A DNA stretch of 14,673 nt from assembly GCA_007119405.1 (NCBI GenBank), contig SKPT01000559.1:1-14673 (forward strand). The letters run 5' to 3'. This stretch comes from Phycisphaeraceae bacterium. GTDB lineage: Bacteria > Planctomycetota > Phycisphaerae > Phycisphaerales > Phycisphaeraceae. Shown here piece by piece: positions 1 to 5,839 of this stretch. The notes below the pieces were generated by a model, which was not told the DNA's origin, ran no database searches, and saw only the letters and a list, made by a program, of their open reading frames with translations. Every line of letters begins with the position of its first letter. Position 1 is the first letter of the stretch. A program made the position numbers and the translations under genes.

Positions 1-14
1 ACCCGTGGCCTGGC

Positions 15-30
15 ACGGCTGCCGAGCCGT
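15..30. other. Short perfect hairpin at left edge
   Basis: ACGGCT and AGCCGT form a perfect 6-bp stem around a GCCG loop. No T-run follows on either side, so it is not a convincing intrinsic terminator. Two frames close nearby (TGA at 56-58 and at 64-66), so bases 1-66 could be the last codons of a gene that enters from the left. Too little is visible to identify one. Confidence 0.25.
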
Positions 31-75
31 CACGCGGCTGAAGTCGGCCGCCACCTGAGAATTTGAGCAGGGAAC

Positions 76-104
76 TTGACCTGGATCCGTGTGGTCGGTA
101 TTTT
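76..104 (+). promoter_or_regulatory. Sigma-70-like promoter of the GbsR operon
   Basis: The -35 box is TTGACC (76-81) and the -10 box TATTTT (99-104), separated by 17 bases. It lies 36 bases upstream of the regulator start codon at 140, which fits a short leader. The -10 box overlaps the left arm of the palindrome at 102-119, the usual arrangement for a repressor that blocks its own promoter. The boxes were read by eye and the -10 is imperfect. Confidence 0.55.
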
Positions 105-119
105 CAGTTAGGACTGAAA
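102..119. promoter_or_regulatory. Palindromic operator, probable GbsR/MarR site
   Basis: TTTCAGT (102-108) and ACTGAAA (113-119) are exact inverted repeats around a 4-base spacer, giving an 18-bp dyad. It overlaps the -10 box of the promoter at 76-104 and lies 20 bases before the start codon of the GbsR/MarR-type gene. Dimeric winged-helix regulators of this family bind such dyads. Binding by this particular protein is inference from position. Confidence 0.6.
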
Positions 120-139
120 TAAATGCAGGAGCTGATCGG

Positions 140-670
140 ATGCAATTGACGCCGGTGCAGGAGAAGTTCGTCGTCCACTGGGGCGAGATGGGCACGCGCT
201 GGGGGATCAACCGCACCATCGCCCAGATCCACGCCCTGCTGTATATCACCCCGCAGCCTCTGCCCGCCGAGACGATCGCCGAGACGCTGGGGGTGGCGCG
301 TTCGAACGTGAGCACCTCGCTGCGCGAGCTCCAGGGCTGGGGCATCGTGCGAATAACCCACGTGCTCGGCGACCGGCGCGACCACTTCGAGAGCCTCCAG
401 GACGTCTGGCAGATGTTCCAGATCGTGCTCGACGAGCGCAAACGCCGGGAGGTGGACCCGACCGTGACGCTGCTGCGTGAGTGCATCGCCGAGGCGGAGA
501 AGGCGGGCAAGCGGGAAGCCGAAACGCGGGAGCGCCTGGAAGCGCTGTTGAACTTTTTCGAGACGATGAGCACGTGGTACACGCAGATCCGCAACCTGCC
601 ACAGGGGGCGGTGGTGAAGTTCGCGAAGATGGGCGGGAAGGTGCGGCAGTGGCTTGGGGTGAAAGCATGA
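140..670 (+). CDS. GbsR/MarR-family transcriptional regulator
   Basis: A 176-residue winged-helix repressor of the GbsR/MarR type, which in characterised members senses small molecules such as choline and controls adjacent genes. The N-terminus has the family-like start (PVQEKFVVHWGEMGTRWGINR, about residues 5-25), the helix-turn-helix lies at about residues 42-64 (PAETIAETLGVARSNVSTSL), and a long charged helix follows at about 95-140 as dimerisation stalk. The start at 140 is chosen because AGGAG (127-131) lies 8 bases upstream; a GTG-started extension from 89 would place the promoter and palindrome inside the gene. It is the first gene of a plus-strand cluster with a radical SAM enzyme, SDR and acyltransferase, and probably represses that operon and itself through the dyad at 102-119. 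The ligand is unknown. Confidence 0.88.
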   Translation: MQLTPVQEKFVVHWGEMGTRWGINRTIAQIHALLYITPQPLPAETIAETLGVARSNVSTSLRELQGWGIVRITHVLGDRRDHFESLQDVWQMFQIVLDERKRREVDPTVTLLRECIAEAEKAGKREAETRERLEALLNFFETMSTWYTQIRNLPQGAVVKFAKMGGKVRQWLGVKA

Positions 671-728
671 TGGGGACGCGCGCGCCTTCGCCATAGCCAG
701 AGCTCTCAAAGAGAGGACGGAGTGGGTC

Positions 729-2291
729 ATGCGAACGCTGCTGATCAACCCGCCGTATCAGACGATCACCAGCAACTGGGGGGTGGGGCACCAGGTGCCG
801 CTGGGTCTGCTGATGGTCGGCTGCGCCGTGCGCCAGCGCGGCCACGCGGTGTCGCTGCTTGATGCCGAGGCCCGTCGACTTTCTGAGCAGCAGGTGATTG
901 AGCATGTGGCCGCCACGACACTCGATGTGGTGATGACGGGCCACGCCGGCAGCACACCGGCCCATCCGGTTTGCCTCGGGATGCTTCGGCGTCTGAAGAC
1001 GGCCTTTCCGAAGCTCGTGACGGTCTATGGCGGTGTGTTTCCAACGTATCACGACCACCTGATTCTTCAGCAAGAGCCGGCGGTGGACGTGATCGTGCGG
1101 GGCGAGGGGGAGGCGGTGGCCGGCGATCTGCTCGACGCGCTGGAGCGCCGCGGAAAGTCGGGACTGGCGGCCGTTGCCGGCATCACCTGGCGCGACGGAG
1201 CACAGGTGGTGCGCAATGAGGATCGCCCGCCCATCGAAGACCTTGACGGCTACCCGGTCGCGTGGGACCTCATCGACGACTGGGATCGCTACCAGTGCTT
1301 CGGCCGAGGCCGGGCGGCGATCATTCAGTTCTCGCGCGGCTGCCCGCACCGCTGCACCTACTGCGGCCAGCACGAGTTCTGGAGCCGGTGGCGGCACCGC
1401 GATCCCGAGGCGCTTGCCCGAGAGATCGCCTGGCTGCACCGCCGGCACGGGGTGCGCTTCATCACCCTGGCCGACGAGAACCCGACCACGCACAAGCGGC
1501 GGTGGCGGGCGTTTCTGGAGGCGGTGATCGAGCAGGACGTGGACGTACATTTGTTCGCCACGATCCGGGCGAAGGATATCTGCCGCGACGCCGACATGCT
1601 GCACCTCTACCGCCAGGCGGGCATCCTCTACGTGCTCATGGGCATCGAAACGACTGATCCGCGGCTGATCGAACAGGTGCGCAAAGGTTCGAGCACGGCC
1701 TTCGACTACCAAGCCTGTCAGCTCCTGCGCGAACATGAGATCTACTCGATCATCGGGCACATCGTCGGGCTCGGTGATGAGACCTGGGCGGACTTTCGCC
1801 GCGCCCGGCAGGCCCTGGCGACGTATGACGGCGACTACTTAAACGCGATGTATGTGACGCCGCATACGTGGACGCGGTATGCCGATGAGCAGGCGGACCG
1901 CCTCGTCGTCCAGGAGGATCAGCGTCGGTGGGATTATCGCAACCAGGTGCTCGCCCAGAAGCACATGACGCCCTGGCAACTGCTGCTGGCGGTCAAGTGG
2001 CTGGAGCTGTCGTTCCATCTGCGGCCGAAGCGGCTGTGGCGGTTGTTCGCGGATGCTCGCCGCTTCCGCCGCTGGCAGGCGCTGTGGACGGGCTGGCACA
2101 TCACACTGGTGTGGCTGGCCGAGCTTGCTGATTTCTTCTGCCGCACGCGTTTCGCGAGAAGGCCCCGGCCGCTGGAGCGCTGGCTTGAAGCGGCGGACCG
2201 TCCGCGTGAGGTGGTGCGGTTGCGGGTGGCCGCGCCGGCGGGCGTTACTGGCAAGGGTCGGTTCGCGAGGAGCGCCAGCGGTTCGACCTGA
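729..2291 (+). CDS. B12-binding radical SAM protein, BchE-like
   Basis: A 520-residue enzyme with an N-terminal cobalamin-binding Rossmann-like domain (about residues 1-135, including GGVFPTYHDH at 101-110 and VIVRGEGE at 121-128) and a radical SAM barrel (about 195-385). The 4Fe-4S motif CxxxCxxC is intact at C205, C209 and C212. About 130 C-terminal residues are rich in W and R and probably form a substrate-binding or membrane-facing extension. Class B radical SAM enzymes of this kind catalyse methylations, ring rearrangements or oxidative cyclisation; the layout resembles the anaerobic Mg-protoporphyrin ester cyclase BchE, but no bacteriochlorophyll gene lies nearby, so that substrate is doubtful. 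The ATG at 729 has CGGAG 6 bases upstream. It sits 58 bases after the regulator and 87 bases before the SDR gene. Confidence 0.92.
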   Translation: MRTLLINPPYQTITSNWGVGHQVPLGLLMVGCAVRQRGHAVSLLDAEARRLSEQQVIEHVAATTLDVVMTGHAGSTPAHPVCLGMLRRLKTAFPKLVTVYGGVFPTYHDHLILQQEPAVDVIVRGEGEAVAGDLLDALERRGKSGLAAVAGITWRDGAQVVRNEDRPPIEDLDGYPVAWDLIDDWDRYQCFGRGRAAIIQFSRGCPHRCTYCGQHEFWSRWRHRDPEALAREIAWLHRRHGVRFITLADENPTTHKRRWRAFLEAVIEQDVDVHLFATIRAKDICRDADMLHLYRQAGILYVLMGIETTDPRLIEQVRKGSSTAFDYQACQLLREHEIYSIIGHIVGLGDETWADFRRARQALATYDGDYLNAMYVTPHTWTRYADEQADRLVVQEDQRRWDYRNQVLAQKHMTPWQLLLAVKWLELSFHLRPKRLWRLFADARRFRRWQALWTGWHITLVWLAELADFFCRTRFARRPRPLERWLEAADRPREVVRLRVAAPAGVTGKGRFARSASGST

Positions 2292-2328
2292 AGGAGTGCC
2301 GCTGCCCGCAACGGCAACGCGCGCTCCT
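2292..2328 (+). other. Intra-operon stem-loop between radical SAM and SDR genes
   Basis: Directly after the radical SAM stop codon, AGGAG (2292-2296) and CTCCT (2324-2328) can pair outside an inner stem of TGCCG (2297-2301) with CGGCA (2312-2316), with a 7-base bulge on the right side. There is no T-run, so it may affect RNA processing or stability within the operon rather than stop transcription. Read by eye; chance pairing in GC-rich DNA is possible. Confidence 0.25.
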
Positions 2329-2333
2329 CGGCA

Positions 2334-2351
2334 TTTCGGTTGTATCGGAAA
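2334..2351. promoter_or_regulatory. Possible second, degenerate GbsR operator
   Basis: TTTCGGTTGTATCGGAAA has the same 18-base length and the same outer bases as the dyad at 102-119, matching it at 12 of 18 positions (shared pattern TTTCnGTTnnnnCnGAAA). It lies 27 bases before the SDR start codon, in the widest gap of the operon. The two arms match each other at only 5 of 7 positions, so this may be a weaker site or coincidence. No convincing promoter was seen beside it. Confidence 0.3.
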
Positions 2352-2378
2352 TAACTGTCGTACACGAAGGATCTCGCA

Positions 2379-3374
2379 ATGACAACACTTCGACCCCGCA
2401 TCGTCCTCGCCGGTGGCAGCGGCTTTCTCGGAACGCACCTGGCCCGGCACCTCCAGCAGGTTGGCTACGCGATCACGGTCCTGAGCCGGCAGGAGCCGGC
2501 ATCGAAGGGGCAGGAAGGTGTTCGGTGGGTGCAGTGGGATGGCCGCACGATCGGACGATGGGCGGCCGAATTGGCCGGCGCCGCCTCGCTCGTGAACCTG
2601 ACCGGGCGGAACGTGAACTGCCGGTACACCGGCCGCAACCGACACGCGATTCTGCACTCACGCCTGGACTCCGTGCGCGTCCTCGATGAGGCGATGCAGC
2701 GGTGCGACCAGCCGCCGCCCGTGTGGGTGCAGGCCAGCACCCTGGCGATTTACGGTGATCGCGCGGACGAGCCATTGGACGAGGCTTCGCCAACGGGACC
2801 GGGATTTTCGCCGGATGTCGCACGGGCGTGGGAGCAGGCGGTGAGCGAGGCCGACGCGGGTGGGGCACGCAAGGTGCTGCTGCGCGCCAGCTTCGTGCTC
2901 GGCACCGACGGCGGGGCGCTGCCGACGCTCGCCCGACTCGTCAAGCTGGGGTTGGGCGGCCGGGTCGGCAGCGGGCGGCAGTTCTATAGCTGGATTCACG
3001 TGCGCGACCTGTGCCGAATCGTTCAGAAGGCGATCGAGCAGCCGGCGATGAATGGCATTTACAACGCCACCTCGCCGCAGCCGGTGCGCAACGGCGCGTT
3101 CATGCAGGAGCTTCGTCGCGTGCTGCGCCGGCCGTGGAGCCCACCGGCGCCGGCGTGGGCGGTGCGTCTGGGATGCCTGCTGATGCACACCGAGCCGGAG
3201 CTGGCGTTGCGGTCGCGCCATGGCCTGCCGCGGCGGCTGACGGAGATGGGCTTCGCATTCGAGTATCCCGATCTGCCGGCGGCACTGGCGGATCTGTATG
3301 GCGGCGTTGCTGCAGCCAGCGAAGGCCATGTCGCCGCTCTCCCGGATCGGGACCAGACGGAGGTGGCGCGATGA
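2379..3374 (+). CDS. TIGR01777-type SDR epimerase / NAD(P)-dependent reductase
   Basis: A 331-residue extended SDR of the TIGR01777 / SDR39U1 family, NAD(P)-binding proteins whose substrates are mostly unknown. The nucleotide-binding motif GGSGFLG is at residues 12-18, followed by VNLTGRNV (72-79), the active-site region STLAIYG (120-126) and SWIHVRD (204-210). A C-terminal DUF1731-like segment (about 255-308, PPAPAWAVRLG onwards) matches the family; the last 20 or so residues are an unconserved tail. AAGGA (2367-2371) lies 7 bases upstream of the ATG. The stop codon overlaps the start of the acyltransferase gene (ATGA), so the two are translationally coupled and likely act in one pathway, perhaps reducing or epimerising the product of the radical SAM enzyme. 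Confidence 0.93.
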   Translation: MTTLRPRIVLAGGSGFLGTHLARHLQQVGYAITVLSRQEPASKGQEGVRWVQWDGRTIGRWAAELAGAASLVNLTGRNVNCRYTGRNRHAILHSRLDSVRVLDEAMQRCDQPPPVWVQASTLAIYGDRADEPLDEASPTGPGFSPDVARAWEQAVSEADAGGARKVLLRASFVLGTDGGALPTLARLVKLGLGGRVGSGRQFYSWIHVRDLCRIVQKAIEQPAMNGIYNATSPQPVRNGAFMQELRRVLRRPWSPPAPAWAVRLGCLLMHTEPELALRSRHGLPRRLTEMGFAFEYPDLPAALADLYGGVAAASEGHVAALPDRDQTEVAR

Positions 3375-4303
3375 ACCACGAACTGATCATCGAGTCCCTG
3401 CATCCAAGACGCCGAGCCCTTCCGGGATTCCGGGGGTCGCACAGGCCGCTGCTCATCATGGCCGTGCTACCGCTGGTCGTGCTCACCGCAGCCGCGTTGG
3501 CAGCGGGGCCATGGGTTGAGCCCTGGGTGTGGATGACGATCCTGGCGGTCGCGGTGTACGTCGGCTGCAAGTGGCTGACCTGGTACGGCCAGCCCTTTGG
3601 CTCGCGCCGGCTTTCGTTGGGCTACCTGCTCGCCTGGCCCGGGATGGACCCAAAGCCATTCCAGACGCCGGCCGCATCACCAGATGACCCCCCGACTCCG
3701 GCGGTATCCTGGGCTACCGTCAAGATCGCGACGGGCGTAGCGCTATTCGCGCTGCTCGCGCCGCGCCTCAGCGATCACCCGCTCCTCGCCGGCTGGGCCG
3801 GGATGATCGGCGCCATCCTCATCCTGCACTTCGGCGTCTTCGACCTGCTCGCGCTGGCATGGCAGCGGGCAGGGGTGCCGGTGCAGCCGATCATGCAGCG
3901 GCCGCTCGCCGCGCAATCGCTGGGCGAGTTCTGGGGCCGGCGGTGGAATCACGGGTTCAACCGCCTCGTGCACCGGTTCGTGTTTCAACCCTTGCATCGT
4001 CGGTGCGGCGTACCAGCGTCCATGCTCGCCGTGTTTCTCGTGTCGGGCCTGATCCACGAACTGGTGATATCGGTGCCGGCCCGCGGCGGCTACGGCGGGC
4101 CAACGCTCTACTTCCTGCTTCAGGGACTCGGCGTGCTCATCGAACGCACACGCCCGGCTCGCCGCCTGGGCGCGGGCAAGGGCTGGCGAGGCTGGCTCGT
4201 CACAATGCTGTTCCTGGCGCTGCCGCTGCCCATCCTCTTCCACCCGCCGTTCGTGCTGGACGTCGTGATCCCGCTGATGCAAGCCATCGGCGTCGATCTC
4301 TGA
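3371..4303 (+). CDS. MBOAT_2 / wax-synthase-like membrane acyltransferase
   Basis: A 310-residue integral membrane protein with about seven hydrophobic segments (near residues 28-46, 50-68, 113-130, 138-162, 214-236, 245-258 and 274-292). Two signatures point to the MBOAT_2 / long-chain wax ester synthase family: FWGRRWN at 187-193 and a membrane-embedded SGLIHE at 225-230, where H229 is the expected catalytic histidine. Relatives move an acyl group from acyl-CoA to a hydroxyl acceptor. The ATG at 3371 overlaps the SDR stop and is preceded by GGAGG (3359-3363); a longer in-frame reading from 3011 would run inside the SDR gene and is rejected. It fits as the final acylation step of the operon, on a hydrophobic alcohol of unknown identity. 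Confidence 0.88.
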   Translation: MNHELIIESLHPRRRALPGFRGSHRPLLIMAVLPLVVLTAAALAAGPWVEPWVWMTILAVAVYVGCKWLTWYGQPFGSRRLSLGYLLAWPGMDPKPFQTPAASPDDPPTPAVSWATVKIATGVALFALLAPRLSDHPLLAGWAGMIGAILILHFGVFDLLALAWQRAGVPVQPIMQRPLAAQSLGEFWGRRWNHGFNRLVHRFVFQPLHRRCGVPASMLAVFLVSGLIHELVISVPARGGYGGPTLYFLLQGLGVLIERTRPARRLGAGKGWRGWLVTMLFLALPLPILFHPPFVLDVVIPLMQAIGVDL

Positions 4304-4315
4304 AAGGAGCGTGCC

Positions 4316-4483
4316 ATGGAACTGGCCATTCGCCTGGCTGGCGTGCTGCACCTGGGCATCCTCGTCGCGGCGCTGCACGTGCCGTTCGTGCTCGAACTAC
4401 GACAGGAGCCGGCAGGTGCGGAAGCTGATCGAGGCCGTGCGGGCGGCGCACACGGCCGAGGGACCCGTCGAGCCGGGCAGTGA
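4316..4483 (+). pseudogene. 5' fragment of a fifth operon gene, small membrane protein, truncated
   Basis: The start is genuine-looking: AAAGGAG (4303-4309) overlaps the acyltransferase stop and lies 6 bases before the ATG. The first 26 or so residues are a strongly hydrophobic helix (MELAIRLAGVLHLGILVAAL and on to HVPFVL), as expected for a small membrane protein completing the operon. After about residue 30 (E-L-R-Q-E) the reading turns into low-complexity G/R/A sequence and stops at 4481-4483, while a different frame becomes conserved-looking. The gene is therefore read as cut by recombination near 4390-4410 and probably non-functional, although a 55-residue peptide could still be made. 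Confidence 0.6.
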
Positions 4484-4616
4484 GCTGGCGAAGTGGATCG
4501 AGTGGGCCCACCAGCAGGCCGACCGGCTGGACCCGCTGTGCCCCAGCCCGCCGTCGATCCTCGATGAGGAAGGGCTGGAGGAGGAGGAACCCCGCCGCTA
4601 CGGCTACAGGTGGTAG
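4398..4616 (+). pseudogene. C-terminal fragment of an unrelated conserved protein
   Basis: From Y (4398) this frame reads as the end of a soluble protein: YDRSRQVRKLIEAV, then SELAKWIEWAHQQADRLDP, PSPPSILDE and an acidic stretch before RRYGYRW. Alternating charged and hydrophobic residues indicate amphipathic helices. From memory, segments of the W-x-x-W-A-x-x-x-A-D-R-L-D-P-L type end several conserved hypothetical proteins of GC-rich environmental bacteria, with no function I can name. The frame is open further left to 4311, but there it encodes C/W/S-rich shadow sequence over the truncated membrane protein gene. It has no start or ribosome site of its own. Its stop is 3 bases before the ankyrin gene, so the two were probably operon partners. 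Confidence 0.55.
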
Positions 4617-4619
4617 ACC

Positions 4620-5834
4620 ATGAGCGACCCCTCGCCGGCCATCCTGCGTGCGGAGAGCTACGGGGACCTCGCCCCGCTGATCGAGCTGTGCAAGGCCGGG
4701 CGGCTGTTCGAGGTCCAGACGTGGATCGCCGAGGGCAGGCCCGTCAACGCGCCGCCGCCCCCAGAGAAGGGCCAGCGCCCCAAGACCCCGCTCGAGTACG
4801 CCATCGACCGCGGCTTCCACAGCCTCGTGCAGGTGCTGCTCGAAGGCGGGGCGGCCCAGGAGCCGGAAGGGCACGACGCGCCGATGTACCGGGCCCTGCA
4901 GGCGAAGCGGTTCGACATCGTCCAGCTGCTCGTCGAGCACGGATTCGACCCCGAGGCGGTCGACATGCACCGGGTCTTCAGCAGCTGGGATCCTAAGATC
5001 ATGAACTTCTTCATCGAGCGCGGGGCCGAGATCCGGGCGGGCCACCCCTTTGCCTGGGCCTTGTGCAATCGCATCCGCACCGCGGTCGGGGTCTACAAGC
5101 GGTGCCGAGAACAGGTGCCCGAACTGCAGGAGCAGGCCGACATCGCCCTCCGCCACCACTGCGCGGAAGGCAACCTCAAGTGGGTCTCGCTGATGCTCTG
5201 GGCAGGCGCCGATCCATTTACGCCGGGCGTGGATCGACCCGAGGAGGAAGTGGATGAGGACGATGAGCGGTGGTCGGCCGTGGGGCTGGCGGCGTTATTG
5301 GGTCACTACGAGATTCTCAGCCTCAAACCCATCCGGTCGAAGCTGCCCGGCCCCAACCCCGCCGAGTTCGTCCGCCACCTGACGCGTGGCAAGGGTGTGG
5401 ATGTGCTCAAACACCTGCTCGAGAAGGGGCTGGACCCCAACGACCAGGCCGACGGCGGCTGCTCCGCCATAGGCCCGTGTCTCGAGAGCATGAGTTGGGA
5501 CTATGTCCCGAATTCATCGGGCGGATTTTTAGACGGAAACCGGGGCGCGCGCAAGGCGGACACGGCGCGGACTCGTGACCACCTCAGGGCGATCCACCTG
5601 CTGGTCAGCCACGGAGCCGAGTGGAAGCCAGCGGACAAGAAGGAGATTGAGTCGGCCCGCCGTTCGCTGCTGAAACTCGTACCGGACTATACGGTCGAGT
5701 TCGTTTGGATCATGGCCAAGCACCGGGCCTGCACGCTCGAGTCCGTGCAGGAACTGCTGCGAACGCCGACCATCAAGGCGCACACAGCGGGGCATCGGGA
5801 GCGGCTTCAGGAAATGCTGGCTTCGTGGGCATAA
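4620..5834 (+). CDS. Ankyrin-repeat protein
   Basis: A 404-residue soluble protein built of ankyrin-like helical repeats, a protein-protein binding scaffold. Recognisable repeats include residues 56-78 (TPLEYAIDRGFHSLVQVLLEGG), 87-112 (APMYRALQAKRFDIVQLLVEHG), 120-138, 175-201 (ending MLWAGADP), 258-275 (VLKHLLEKGLDPN) and 320-336 (AIHLLVSHGAEW). An acidic linker (EEEVDEDDE, about 208-216) splits the array. There is no signal peptide or membrane segment. The ATG follows the preceding stop by 3 bases without a strong ribosome site, suggesting coupling to the upstream, now truncated, gene. Its stop is only 5 bases from the stop of the convergent minus-strand gene. Function is unknown; such proteins often accompany accessory or defence genes. 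Confidence 0.87.
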   Translation: MSDPSPAILRAESYGDLAPLIELCKAGRLFEVQTWIAEGRPVNAPPPPEKGQRPKTPLEYAIDRGFHSLVQVLLEGGAAQEPEGHDAPMYRALQAKRFDIVQLLVEHGFDPEAVDMHRVFSSWDPKIMNFFIERGAEIRAGHPFAWALCNRIRTAVGVYKRCREQVPELQEQADIALRHHCAEGNLKWVSLMLWAGADPFTPGVDRPEEEVDEDDERWSAVGLAALLGHYEILSLKPIRSKLPGPNPAEFVRHLTRGKGVDVLKHLLEKGLDPNDQADGGCSAIGPCLESMSWDYVPNSSGGFLDGNRGARKADTARTRDHLRAIHLLVSHGAEWKPADKKEIESARRSLLKLVPDYTVEFVWIMAKHRACTLESVQELLRTPTIKAHTAGHRERLQEMLASWA

Positions 5835-5839
5835 CCGGC

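Noticed and set aside
703..715. CTCTC-AAA-GAGAG mini-hairpin before the radical SAM gene
   Set aside because: Only a 5-bp stem with a 3-base loop and no T-run; too weak to call a terminator or regulatory structure.
246..1760. Long minus-strand open frame (504 codons) opposite the regulator and radical SAM genes
   Set aside because: It is low-complexity R/P/A/H-rich, crosses two well-supported plus-strand genes and has no family pattern; it is a shadow of GC-rich coding DNA.
3011..3370. In-frame upstream extension of the acyltransferase gene
   Set aside because: It lies inside the SDR coding sequence, reads as G/A/R-rich shadow, and the ATG at 3371 has a good ribosome site.
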